Origin: Amoebophrya sp. A120
Taxonomy: Eukaryota; Sar; Dinophyceae; Syndiniales; Amoebophryaceae
Length of the DNA stretch: 64,000 bases
NCBI GenBank assembly: GCA_905178155.1
Contig: CAJINV010000009.1
Location: forward strand, 2,705,373 to 2,769,372
Direction of reading: 5' to 3'
Shown here: positions 1 through 12,100 of the stretch, piece by piece
Position numbering within the stretch: position 1 is the first letter of the stretch
How the letters are laid out: the number at the start of each line of letters is the position of its first letter
The notes under the pieces: model-generated
What the model saw: the letters and a program-made list of their open reading frames with translations, nothing else
Told to the model about the DNA's origin: nothing
Database searches by the model: none
Position numbers and translations under genes: made by a program

Positions 1-108
1 TTCAAAACACCCTTAGAAAATGCTTCTCATGGGGCTCCGCATGACAAACATTTTAAGCATGCAGATTTGCATGACAACTATGGTGTGGGTACGTTTTTAC
101 TCAGGATA
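1..108. mobile_element. Introner, family C (right part; cut by window edge)
   Basis: The right terminus matches family C (GTGTGGGTACGTTTTTACTC then AGGATA). It is followed by GTTAA, the expected right TSD copy. The left part lies outside the window. Confidence 0.8.
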
Positions 109-3100
109 GTTAACTTCACGTAGTTCTCCCGGTACCGGTCTCCGTCAGAATCGAAGTGTTTTTTACTGATCCCAAGGCGCTCAAAGTGCTCCAGTGTTTT
201 CTCATCCTTGGCCTTCCGGGCGATTTTCGCGAGGTCATCCACGGAAAGACCGTTGATTGTAGTATTTCCCCCGCCTTTAGGATTAGGTGGAAACGACCCG
301 GTCAAAGACGCAACTGCGGCCTTCTCCGCCGCGGCATTCTTCGCGTCAATCATTTTGGAAAAAGTCTCGAAGGAAGCGCCTGTTTCGCTGAACAGTTGGG
401 ACTGCGGAATCGTGAATTGGCTCTTGACGATGGTGTGGTAGAGGTCTTTGTCGTTGATTTTTTCTGCGGTGGACAACGCGGCCAACGCGTTGTTGTAGTC
501 GTTGACTAAAACTTCGTACTCCGGTTGGAACTGCGCCTTCACCCTCGCAAGGTCGTTATAATTTTCTGCGTTCATATCATGGTCGTCGTCGTCAAAATCG
601 TCCTCTTCATCCTCTACTATCTCCACTTTATCAAACGCCTTCGAGTCCACCAGACTCAGCAATTCCATCGCTTTTAACAGCAAAAGCCCGGACCGGAGTT
701 TGAAGTTCTTCATCAACCACTCCTTTTGCAGCTCCTGTTCGCTCGGGCTAGCGGTTGTTTTTCGGGTGTTGCGACCACGGCGGCGGGGGTCTTCAAGGAG
801 ATCCTCCCCTCCGGTTGCCGTTGCGTTCGTTCCGACCACGAAGTATCAAATGCAAAAATGTCTGGGTGTGGAAGAGTGTAGACTTGTCATGCAGATCTTT
901 CATGACCCATGAGGTCTGGAATGCAGAGCCTAGCATTACAGACTCTGTGAGGTCTCTGTCATGCCCCCAATCCACCATGAGGAACTCCCTCCCAACTTGA
1001 TCGAAAGTGGACAGCTTTTGGCACTCATGCAACACAGATTTTTGCATGATCATTCGGATTTAGCATGACAAGTTGCAATCTTCCAGACCCAGACATTTTT
1101 GCAATCCATACGAAGCACGGATCAACGACTTTCAATGGTTGTGTGCAGTCGTACAGCGTCTTGTTGTCCTTTAGCAATTCATACACTTCCTGTTGTTTCG
1201 TGACGCAATAGTTTAGGACAAAATGTGCCTTGTCTAAAGCGTCGTGGAACAAGTAGACGTTTTTGTAGAGAATCGTGTATTCCCTCGCTTTCTTCTCAGC
1301 TAAACTCGCTCCCACCGGGTTCTTTATGCTGTGCAAAAGTATCGCACTCGTATAATGAATGCATTACAAATTTCCTCAGCATGAGAAATGAAATTTGTAA
1401 TGCGGATGTATATTTGTAATGCATGACTGCAATACGAGTATGAAGGTCGCGCCCGGAGGGCGATATTGGTAACCAAATGCGTGCGCGAAAATCTAACCAG
1501 CGCGAAAGCCTAACCAGCCGCGCGGCGAAAACGCGGCCCTGCGGGCCGCGCTTTGGGGCTATTTGTTTTTGATTACAGTCCCACTACTTCTTCTTCAAGC
1601 CCCCTGCGTGAGAAACTGGCCCCCTGGCCAGGAAGGTATCTGGGTCATCGAGGGCTTCCGGATTCGCATTCAAAGCTTATCGGGGCCGCGGGGAAGTGGT
1701 GGAGCCCGCGGCGGCCCGCAGGCTCCTGCGATAAGCATCGCAGGCGAAATCCGGTCTGCTATTTCGCAGCGGGGCATCCTTTCTAGCCCCCTGCATGACA
1801 AACTGGCCCCCTGGCCAGGAAGGTATGTGCGAAACCACAAACCCGCGGACCCTGCTGGGCCACCAAAGTCGGGCATTTCAGACGCGGCGGAGGTCCCGAA
1901 TTGGTGCCCACAACCCAGAGCAAACGTGGATTTTGGGACATGCCTCCGCCCGCTTCTAATGCATTTTTTTTTCCCCAATCGCGATGGTATGGCGCAAGCG
2001 CGCGCCCGCCGGACCGCCCTTGGTGGCCAGTTTGTAAGCCTGCCGGGGGTTCTCAACTTTTGCCAATTTTTCCTTTTTTTTCAAGTTTCTATGTGGCCGA
2101 AGGGCTCCGGACATTTTCACCGACCGCAGCTGCCTCGCAGTTTTGAAGCCTGCGGAGGGATTGCGTTTTTGCGCATTTTTTTTTCTTTTTCTGGTTTTCA
2201 AGTGGCCCGGGCGACCTGGACATTTTCACCGACCGCAGCTGACTGGCAGTTTTGAAGCCTGCGGAGGGATTGCGCTTTCGCGCAATTTTTCATCTTTTTC
2301 TGGTTTCCAAGTGGCCCGGGCGGCCTGGACATTTTCGCCGCCCGCACCTGGGTGGCAGTTTTGAAGCCTGCGAAGGGATTGCGCTTTTGCGCAATTTTTC
2401 ATCTTTTCCCATTTTCCAAGTGGCCCGGGTGATTTGCACAAAGTCCGACGATTGCTTCCACCCACGTTATGAAGCAATTTTTTGCCATTTTTTTCCAACT
2501 TTTTCCAGTTACGAAGCGACCCAAGGCTTCCGAACAGGTCGCGGGCCTGCTTCTCCAACGCAGCTGGCCAGCGGGCGGAGCAAAAAATAGTCCGTCTCTT
2601 TTTCAGATACGAAGTGGGCCAGACCGCAAAAGTGCTCTTTTTTCACCTTCTCCCGCTTGGTTTCTGCCGTTATTGCGACATTTTTGACCTCCTGGCCATT
2701 TTCCCATCTGGTCCGCTTTTTTTCCCTTCTCCCGCTTCATTTCTGGCCATTTCCCTGACCTTCACGCCTCCCGGCGGTTGCCCTATATGGTAACGGCAAG
2801 TGCCTTCGCGCTGCGTTTGCTAAAGCAATATCGCAGGCGCGCAGAGCGCGCGCGCCGGCTTCGTGGGCCGGCGCGCGCTCTGCGCGCGCGCGCGCACGCA
2901 TTTGGTTACCAGATCAGATACTTTTGCACAGGATATTCTTCGCCTTCCAACTGTAGTGCTCGTTCACGTACCAGTCCCGGAAAAAATCGAGATTCACACA
3001 CGCGTTCTCCACAATCTTGTCGTGCGTAGAAAAGATCGCGGTGTGCTTGTAAAGGACCCCCGCACAACCATCGAAAGTTTGCTCCGTGTCGAGCGTTATC

Positions 3101-6100
3101 CTGTGCAAAAGTATCGTACTCGTAGTAATCGCATTCATGCATTACAAATCTCCATCTTAACCTAAATCCGCATTACAAATTCCATTTTTCATGCTGAGGG
3201 AATTTGTCATGCGATTTATACTAGTACGATACTTTTGCATTTCATAAGCGTCGTGCGAGCTTGGTACTGGCGCTGCATTTATGCATTGCAAATATGTCTG
3301 GGTCTGGAAGAGTCCGAGTTTGTCACGCTAACTCTGGTCGACACAAAAATCTGCATTGCGTGACCAGCAAAAGTCCTCACTTTGAGTATATCGGAAGGTG
3401 GCACTTCTCATGCGGATTCAGCATTCAGGAGCCTTCTCAAAACTTGCGATGTTCAGGCCCTCATTCCAGACCTTCTGGCTCATGCGAAAGTTGCATGACA
3501 AAACTTGCATCTACTTCCAGACCCAGGTATATTTGCATTTGATAGCATCATGCAGTCGTGTCTCACGCGGGTGAAGACGATCTGGGGGATCTTTTTCTCA
3601 ATCGTCACGATCTCCGTGGTGTCGGTTTGGTTCTGATGGTCGGCAACATGTTGTTGGAGTTGGTCCACTTCCATGCTCAGCGTGCTGTTGTTAGAAGCAC
3701 TACTGGTGGTTTCTTCCGTTGGATTCTGTTTCTGCTTCTTTTTCAGTGGCTTCTTCTTGTCCCAAAAGGACGTGGCGCCTCCGGAGCCAGACGTCGAAGT
3801 AGAGGCTGCAGTACTACTAGAGCTTGCGTTTTGATTGAGGTTCTCACTCGTAGGAGTTGTCGTGGTGGCAGTAGTCGAGGGAGCAGCACATGGCAGCTCA
3901 GGAAGTACCGAGGTACTAGTAGAAGAGGACACAGCAGCACTTCTGCTTCCAGACGCTCCTCCTGCCCGCGGCTTGTTGTCATGCTCATGTTCCTCATTCT
4001 GCTCCTGCTGGACAAGTTCTTTATCTTTTTTGTTCCCCCGCTTATAAATCACGTCCGCCGCTTCCGGATTTTCTTCCAACAATCTGTCCATCAGATATCG
4101 CAGGAAAAAACTGTTTCACTGTGAACTTGTGATGCAGAAAACGAAGCACCAAAGTCTCTGTCTTGCTACACCTGCAAGACATTGGGTTTTCAAGCGTGTT
4201 TTCCCTTGGGAAGCACGCATGGCAAATATTGTGTGTCATGTGCAACAAACTTGTAATGCAGATCTTGCAAAATCATCACAGTGAAACAATTTTTTTCTTG
4301 CATATCAGATCCTGCCAAATCAGCGTGGCCTCTTCAAAGTCTTCCTTACTCAATTTACAACTGTGGTTGTTCTTTCTGTTCTTCCGCGGGTTGTAATTCA
4401 CCGACTCTCTATTCAGCTTCGTTTTGTCAAAACAATCCAATATCACGAAGTTTCTATCGTCCTGCAAATACGCGAAATACATCATGAGCGGTGTCCGTAA
4501 AGTCGCATCCATCCGCACGAACGCTTCGTCCACGAGGTCCTGCGCAGCAGACCACTGGGTCATAATGGTTAATTCTTCTTGAATTTGTGCTTCCGATAAA
4601 ATTCCCTCGTTGTGCTTGCGGAAATTGGCTTTCATTTTCTCCAACCGGTCTTTGGCTAAATGTTGCTGCATCAGTCGCGCAGACTCTCCCGGGCTGTTTT
4701 TACTAGCGGCTTTGATTTTCTCGACGACGGAACCGGGAATCACTAGTCGAGAGTTTTGCTCCTCTTCTAAATTTTTCGGCACATTTTGCCCCGTGGGGTC
4801 GTTGACTTTAGAAACCCAAATCTCTTTCCCTGTTTTGACGTCGATTTCGGGAAAGAGCTCTAGCACATTCCCGTGCTGGTCACGCATCGATAACGAGCGG
4901 GTGTCGATTGTCTTTGTTTTCTTCTTCAGATGTAGTTGTCCTTTGCTTGTGTCTTTGTCCTGGGGAGATCGTGGTGGTAATAGGCGCTTATGATCCTCGT
5001 TTTCAACGTCTTCGTTGCGCGGCATTCGTGCTGCATCTTCAGGGCTTGCCCTGTTGGAGCAGGCTGGAACGGCCGGAGAAGCTGTTGCAGCCGCAGCGGC
5101 AGCGGCAGCCGCAGCTGCGTCACTTTCTTCCTTCTCCCTTTGCTGTTTCATTCTTATCTCCTCTGCCTCCTGCCTGCTGACTTTTTTCTTCTCCAACACG
5201 GTTTTCAATTCAATTTCTTTCCGCAACTCGCCTTCTTCCCACGCTTCCTTCAGCAGTTTGTACTTCAAATCCGCGAAAAAAGAAAACATCCAGGCACAAT
5301 TTTTCTTCTCGACAATCTCCAAATCATTCAAATATTTTAACGCCACCGACTTCTCGACTTCGTGTTTCCGTGTCGCTTTTCTCGCCATTTCCAGCTCCTT
5401 CTCTGCGGACAATTTGTTCTGCCTGGCTTCGAGTTGAATGTTTTCCTGCATCACCGTCGCTTTTCTTTCATGTACCGATATGCAATACAAATTTTCCGTA
5501 CATGTACAACATGCATCACAAATTTCACCAATTTAAAGGGTAATATAAACTTGTCATGCTAAACTAGGATCGAAGTCAAGTTTTGTCATGCAGAGGCCGC
5601 ATTTGTACGTGTACGGGAAATTCCCTGTGGATAACCGAGTACATCATTTTCCGCCGGTAGAATTTCTTCTCATTCAGCAAATCCTGCGCAGACTTTTCGA
5701 TTCGGTCGAGGTATCCTAAGCAAAAACGTCCCCACCCAATAGTCAAGTTGGGAATCTAGCAACACAAATCTCCAAGTTTTGGAAGCTGTGCATGACAAGT
5801 TCTTTTCCTCTGCAGTGTAGTGCTGGAGCTGGTTGGCAAGGGAAGCCACATGAGAAAGCCATTTTCTCGTCCTGTTTGCAGCATTACAAATTCCAAAACA
5901 CAATTGGAAATGCCTCTCATGGAGCTCCGCATTACAACTGTTCCTGTCAATGCGCATTTGCATGACAACTCTGGGCGAGTGGGAATGTTTTTACTGAGGA
6001 TACGAGGATCTCCAAAATTTGTTGGTACGTGAAACGGATTTTCTCCTTCTCGGGAGTGAGACTGCAGAGGTCGAAGTTAAACTTGTCAAGGACCGCGATG

Positions 6101-9100
6101 TCTTTTGCCAGTAAATGGTAGACAAATTCCTCGATGTTTGGGTTCGTGCGGATGATGGACTGCAGCTTGTCCTTTACGGTCGCGGGGAAGGAAGTGGTAG
6201 AGGAGGTATTTATTTTTGATGACACATGTTGATCTTGATTTGTTCCACCGTAAACTTGTCGCAACTCTTCCCTCGACACTTCCTCTTCTAAGACCTCGAT
6301 TACACTCGCCGTTTGGGAGGTTGTCTGCCCGGTGGATGATGAAATGTAGTCCTTGTGCGTTTTTTTGTCCAAATTTTCCGTGTAGTCATCAAGTGTGGCT
6401 TTCACGTTTTGGAGAGAGAAGTGCATTGATGTGGTGTCTTTTACTCTCGCAGAGTCTTCATTTTCGAGTAGTTCTTGCTGCTCGGTGAGGTCGTCCTCTC
6501 CACTGGATGAAACTACTAGTGCCCGCCGCATCAACTCCGTCTCCAAATCGCGATCGTAATAGCACAGCTTCTCATGCGGCTGCTCCTGAACAAGTGACAA
6601 CATCGGGTCAAATTCAGAAGTGTAGTTATAATTCCCGCTAGAACTACTACATGACTTCCTCAAATCCGCAACCTCATCTTCATTCTGCTCCCCTCCGAAT
6701 AGCGAATTTTCATGCTCCATTGCTGTCCAGTGCAGCGCCAGCTGCTCAATCACGAACTTCGCCTGTGTCTCAAACTCGATAACCGCTAGCAAAAAGCTTG
6801 TCTCGTCGTTCGACAACCGTTTCACCGGGTGCTCCACGTGCCCCCGCTCCTTGATATCCTCCCGGACCGTGTCAAACACTTTCGCAGTAGAGAAGTTAGG
6901 TAATAAGCTCTCCTCTGCGTTTTGCGTCTCGGAAAAAAGGCTGAAATGCTGCCGGAAGTTTTCCTCCAAAAACATCTTCATCAAAGTGAAAAAAGCCCCC
7001 ACCCCATATTGGAAACGGAAGATGCGCGAATTCGTGATGCTGTATTTGAGTACACAAATCGACTTGTATTGCTAGAAGGCCAAGAGACGAAGCTGCGGCC
7101 CAAATTGCAGGTAATCTGTCATGCTGTTTCCCACTTCCAGTTGCCTCCTGTCATCCTGGAGCTGCAAGGCTTTCGTTCCCACCACGCTAGGCAGCACTAC
7201 AGTCCGCATCTTTTATTGCCTTCTAGCATCACAAAGCTGATTTGTAACCACAAATCTGCATCACAGATTTCCGTTTTGATATGGGAAGGGGGCATTTTTC
7301 ATTGTGATAATCTTCTCCGCATAGTCGCGGACTTTCTTCTCCTCCTTCTCGGATAATTTTCTGTCCCAAGTTATCCTGAGTAAAAACGTACCCACACCAG
7401 AGTTGTCATGCAGATTTGCAATGACAGGAACATTTGTAATGCGCATCGCCAGGAGAGGCATTTTTAGTCGTGTTTTGGGATTTGTAATGCTGTAAACAGG
7501 ATGAGCAGATCGATTTCTGATGCCGCTGGCCTTGCGAACCTGCACTACAATACGGACTGCAACTTGTGATGCGTGACCCCCAAAAGTTCTAGGTTTGTGT
7601 TGCAAAATCCCCATCTTGACTCTGGTGTGGGTACGTTTTTACTCAGGATGCAAGTAGAACTAGCTAAGCCCTTCTTGTCCCACGTATTCAAGTTAGACGG
7701 GCTGGAATATGGAAGCGTCAGGTTTGAAATCGTCAAAGTTGAGACAATTTGTAATGCATAAAATGCATGACCCGAGGCGCGTGTGTTGCAGAGCAGGCAA
7801 GCGAGGCCGATTGCAAGCCTGTTTGGGGTTACAGCTCGAGCTCCGAAAGTAGCATGAGAAAATCGCTCTTCTTTGCCTAAAAAGCATGACAAACTGGATT
7901 TAGGGACCACCGAAATTTGTCACGCGCCACCTGCAAACTGGGTTCCAACTGACATCCATTTTATGCATGGCAAATCATTTCAACTTTGAAGATTTCAACT
8001 CTGACATATCCATATGGAATTAATCCTGTTCCACGCTGTGTTCGTCGCAACCACCTTCGCTGCGGCCACCGTCGCTTCTAATTTACTTTTCCCGTTGTTT
8101 AGCGCGGATAAACAGGCGTTTTTACCGTCTTTCGCTAAATCTTTCACCTTGAATTCCTCGAACGCGCGTTTTAGAACGTTGGGCTTGATGATCTCCGCAA
8201 TGTATTCCTCCAGGGACAAGGAGAGCGGGAACTGGGATAATTCCAGCTGGAACATTTCAAATTTGAACAACTTCGACTCGCACCGCTTGGTTTCCAGCAT
8301 CAAATATCGGTCCGTCTCGTAGAGACTCCAGGCGTCGTTTTCCAACGGCAGGTAGTCCGAACACTTGTCAAATTGGAGAAAGATTTTATTCTCGACTGGA
8401 CAATTATTTTTGCCGCCATTTGTCCTTTCCGAGCTGTCTGAGCTACTTTGAACGGAGCTCGCCAAGAAGTTGGCACCGCTCTGGGCCAGCGCCGACAAGA
8501 TATTCATCCCCGAAGCTGCTGTACCTGTAGAGGCCCCACCGCCGCGGCCCCCGCCCAACCCAAAGGGTGCGTTTCTCGGGTTTAGATACCGAATGTCGTT
8601 CTGACCCGGTTCACGAATGTTGTGAAAGTGCCCAAACCGGATCGCATCGGCGAGGGGTGGCCGCGCAGTCGAGGCTTTCTCAAAAGCGGCGGCGGCACGA
8701 AGAAGGTTCGAGGCTTTAGTGTTCGATTTAGAAGTTGTTTTGGAGGAAGAAGTTTTACTTGATGCTGTTGCAGTACTACTGTTACCACCCGCAAGGACCG
8801 CAGCTCCTCCGGAACTACCGGAAGCAGGACTACTACTACTACTGCTGTTCGCGTTTTCCAGTTTCGCCTGGAATTCTACCTCAAAAAGCTCACTCATGCT
8901 TTTCGCCTTACTCGCGCCTAAGGTATACCAGTCTTCCCAGGAATGCCGTTCCATCCACTTTTCCAGCTCAAAACTCTGTTGGTTTTTCGGAAGAGATTTG
9001 TTCCTTTCCCTCTCTTCCACCAAAGCCCATTGGAAATTCATGTCCATAAACCTGCGGTAGTTTTCGCACTCCAGCCCCATCTGAATACTCGCCCACGCGA

Positions 9101-12100
9101 AGCCGTATTCTGAACCGAGCGTCTCCTCGAACAACTGCTTGTCGAAATTTTCCAATTTCTGCTCAACACTTTCCGCCCTCAACCCGTATTCGAAGCATAA
9201 CTTCCACAAATCCCCCACACGCCGGAACTGTTTAATTTCCTCCGTCACAGCGTCGGGGATCGGGATCAACGCCTTCGTTTCTGGCAAAATGCACTCCCGG
9301 CCGACCATTTGTTGCAAGGCTTTGAAGTGGCACTGGGAGTAGTTCAACTGCTTCCCGTTGTTGTACTTCATTTTGTTTTCCACCTTCGCCCCGAACGTCT
9401 TAGGATCGAATTGTAAATATTTACTCGCGTCCTTATCCCGCCCGGACTGTCGAGCCCAGCAGTGCTCGAACCAGTGTGAGTTCGGGTTCCGTTTTAACAA
9501 GTGCGGTTCGTTGAAAACTTCGTCAATGTTCAGGATTTGGACGAACCGCGTGAACCCCACTTCCGACGTGTTTTGCTTCCAGGTTTTCTTCGTGTTGTCC
9601 TGCGCCTGGGGAAATTGCACGGTCTCGTGTTGGGCGAGTTTGGAAGACGAGGAGGAGGAGCTGGAAGAGGAACCGCTGAACGAGGAGCTGCAAGCAGCAC
9701 TGGAAGAGGAGCCGGAGCTACAACTTGCGCTACTAGAACTGCCACTGGAAGATGAAGAGGAGCCGGAAGAAGAACTACTACTTCCCGAAGCTGATGTGGA
9801 AGTAGAAGAGGATCCACCAGCAGCAGATGAAGAAGAACTACCAGACGAAGCTGCTGTGGCTTGTCCACCTCCCCCACCAGAAATAGCACATGAATTCTTT
9901 TCTCCACCTCCCTTCTTATTTTCCTGCTGAAACAAGCTCGGTTTCAGAACTCCATTCACGGAAAACCCCTGACCTCCGTCCTCCGGGCGATGCTCTTCTT
10001 TGATCAGCGTCGGGGGGACTATTGTGTCCAACAATTTGTCCTTGAGCTTCAGCACTTCCCCACAATACACCTCATACTTCTCCCGCCGTTCCTCGTAAAT
10101 ACACCGGTCGCAAATGCAGAAAAAGTTCCGCTTGTGGGCTAAATATCTTCGGCGGAGAGCAAGCGGTAATTGCAAAAACTGCGCCGTGCTTGTCGCGTAG
10201 CAGGAATAGAGCACATCCCCCTTGTTGATCCTCTTCGCAGCTCGTACGACCGCGTGGTTTTTCTCGGAAGTGTCAATCATGACGTTCGGGTGACAGCCGT
10301 GGGAAATCAGGGCGACTTCAGGGAAGAGGGCGCGACGGGAAGTAGGTGGATCTTCAGAGGCGCTAGCAGAAGTGCTGCTCATCTTTCCGGGGCTTGTTCT
10401 ATTTCCTCGCTGGTTCTTTTCATCATGATTGTGATTCTCTTCGTCCACTTCGTTCAATCGCACGGCGATTTCGTAAGTGTCCTGAAAATTCTTCCGCAGA
10501 TTCAGCCCCTTGAAATACTTGGGATCGTCGGTGTTGTCAAGGTTCTCGATTTTGTGTTTCCGGATGTTCATCGCCTTGTGGAATTTCTTTTTAGGCGGGG
10601 TGATAGTGTTGTTCTGCTGTTGAAGATGTGGCAATGTCGAAGATGTAGTTCCGTCTGCTTGTCGTTGTCCTTCTGTTGCTGTTCCCGCATGCGAGATTTC
10701 AGCATCTGCATCCTCCTCCTCTTCCTCCTCGTTGACAGTACTAATATCTTTCACCATATCATACGCGTTCAAATCCCAGACGCTCAGCAGAGCTGCTAAC
10801 CCGTGCACGTGCGCCCTTGTAAACTTCTTCCCCTTGTTCACCGGCCCATCATATCAAATGCAAAAATGTCTGGGTCTGAAAGAGTCATGCTGTTTTTGCA
10901 TGACACAGAAGGCCTGGCATGGAAGCTCTAGCATCACAGGTTTCGAGAAGCTTCCGCAATGCCGAATCCGCATGACAAATCCCCTATTTTGCTGACAGAA
11001 AGTGGGCAGCTTTTGCTACGTATGCATGAGAGACTTTTCCGTGTTCTGAAATACGCATTACAAGTTGCATTCTTCCAGACCCAGACATTTTTGTAATCCA
11101 TACATCACTGCCCGAAACGATCCGCGTGCTGCCCCCGCTGTGCCGAATTGTCTTATGGAAGCGTCAGGATTGAAATCCTCAAAGTTGAAATAATTTCTCA
11201 TGCAGAAATTGCAAGACATGAAGTGCCTCTCTTGCAAGGATTGCAAATGAGGCCGATTGTGAGCCTGTTTCGGATTTGGAATAGAGCTGCTAAAGTAGCA
11301 CGACAAAAGGCGCCTGCTGTCCCTCAACAGCATGACAAACTGGCTTCAGACGGTGCCGAAATTTGTCATGCGCCGCTGGGAAATTGGGCTTCAGCTGGCA
11401 TCGATTTTATGCATTACAAACAATTTCAACTTTGACGATTTCAATCCTGACACCCCCATATGTCTTCTCAAATTCGTACTCCTTGCTTCGGTACCACTTT
11501 TTCCGCAGGTCCAGGGCCCTCTGCTTGTGAAATTGCTGCAGGGTGACAAGTTGAGACGCGAATTTCAGTGGGTTCAGCCAGTCGTTGACGGTATGGTTAT
11601 TGCCGTTTTGGTCGGGTGGAACAGGATTTATTCCCAGTAAAACATTCCTCTGCAATGCAGCAGACTCCGCCGCCAAATCTTGTCCGACTGCTCGATATGA
11701 ATGGCAAATGTGTCTGGGTCTGGAAGGTGATAACTTCAACTTGTCATGGTAAATCTTAAGCATACAAAAATCTGTGTTGCATGAGTGCCAAAAGCTGTCC
11801 AATTTCGACCAAGTTGGGAGGTAGTTTCTCATGCATGAGAGGCATGGCAGAGACCTCGGAGAGTCTGTCAAGCTAAGTCCCGATTCCAGACCTCATGGGT
11901 CATGGAAAATCTGCATGACAAGTTCGCATCCTTCCAGACCCAGACATTTTTGCCGTTGATACTCGGGTTTCTGCCAGAAAGTTTTTCGTTTCCTGCTCCA
12001 TCCGCGACGTTACTCTGTCAACGTGCTCCTGGTAATCTTTGGCGCATTCTTTGAAAAATGCCGCCTCCTCTTCGTCCTCGTCTTCCAGTACCAAACCGAG

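Larger units (their letters stand above)
1468..2910. mobile_element. Nested inverted-repeat element inside a family A introner
   Basis: It begins GGTAACCAAATGCGTGCGCG and ends with the exact inverse of those 20 bp, 1,443 bp apart. It holds three roughly 109-bp tandem repeats and a GC-rich hairpin near the right end. No transposase-like reading frame is visible, so it is probably non-autonomous. Flanking target duplication is unclear. Confidence 0.85.
1325..2935. mobile_element. Introner, family A, enlarged by a nested 1.44-kb element
   Basis: Family A ends (TATGCTGTGCAAAAGTATCG; GATACTTTTGCACAGGATA) with exact TSD TTCTT at 1320-1324 and 2936-2940. Normal family members are about 150 bp; this one is 1,611 bp because of an internal insertion. 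Removing the whole unit joins WKAK to NPVGASLAEK in frame. Confidence 0.92.

Noticed and set aside
1553-2793. Overlapping plus-strand frames in the nested 1.44-kb element.
   Set aside because: They follow the 109-bp tandem repeats, and their repeated peptides simply mirror the DNA periodicity.
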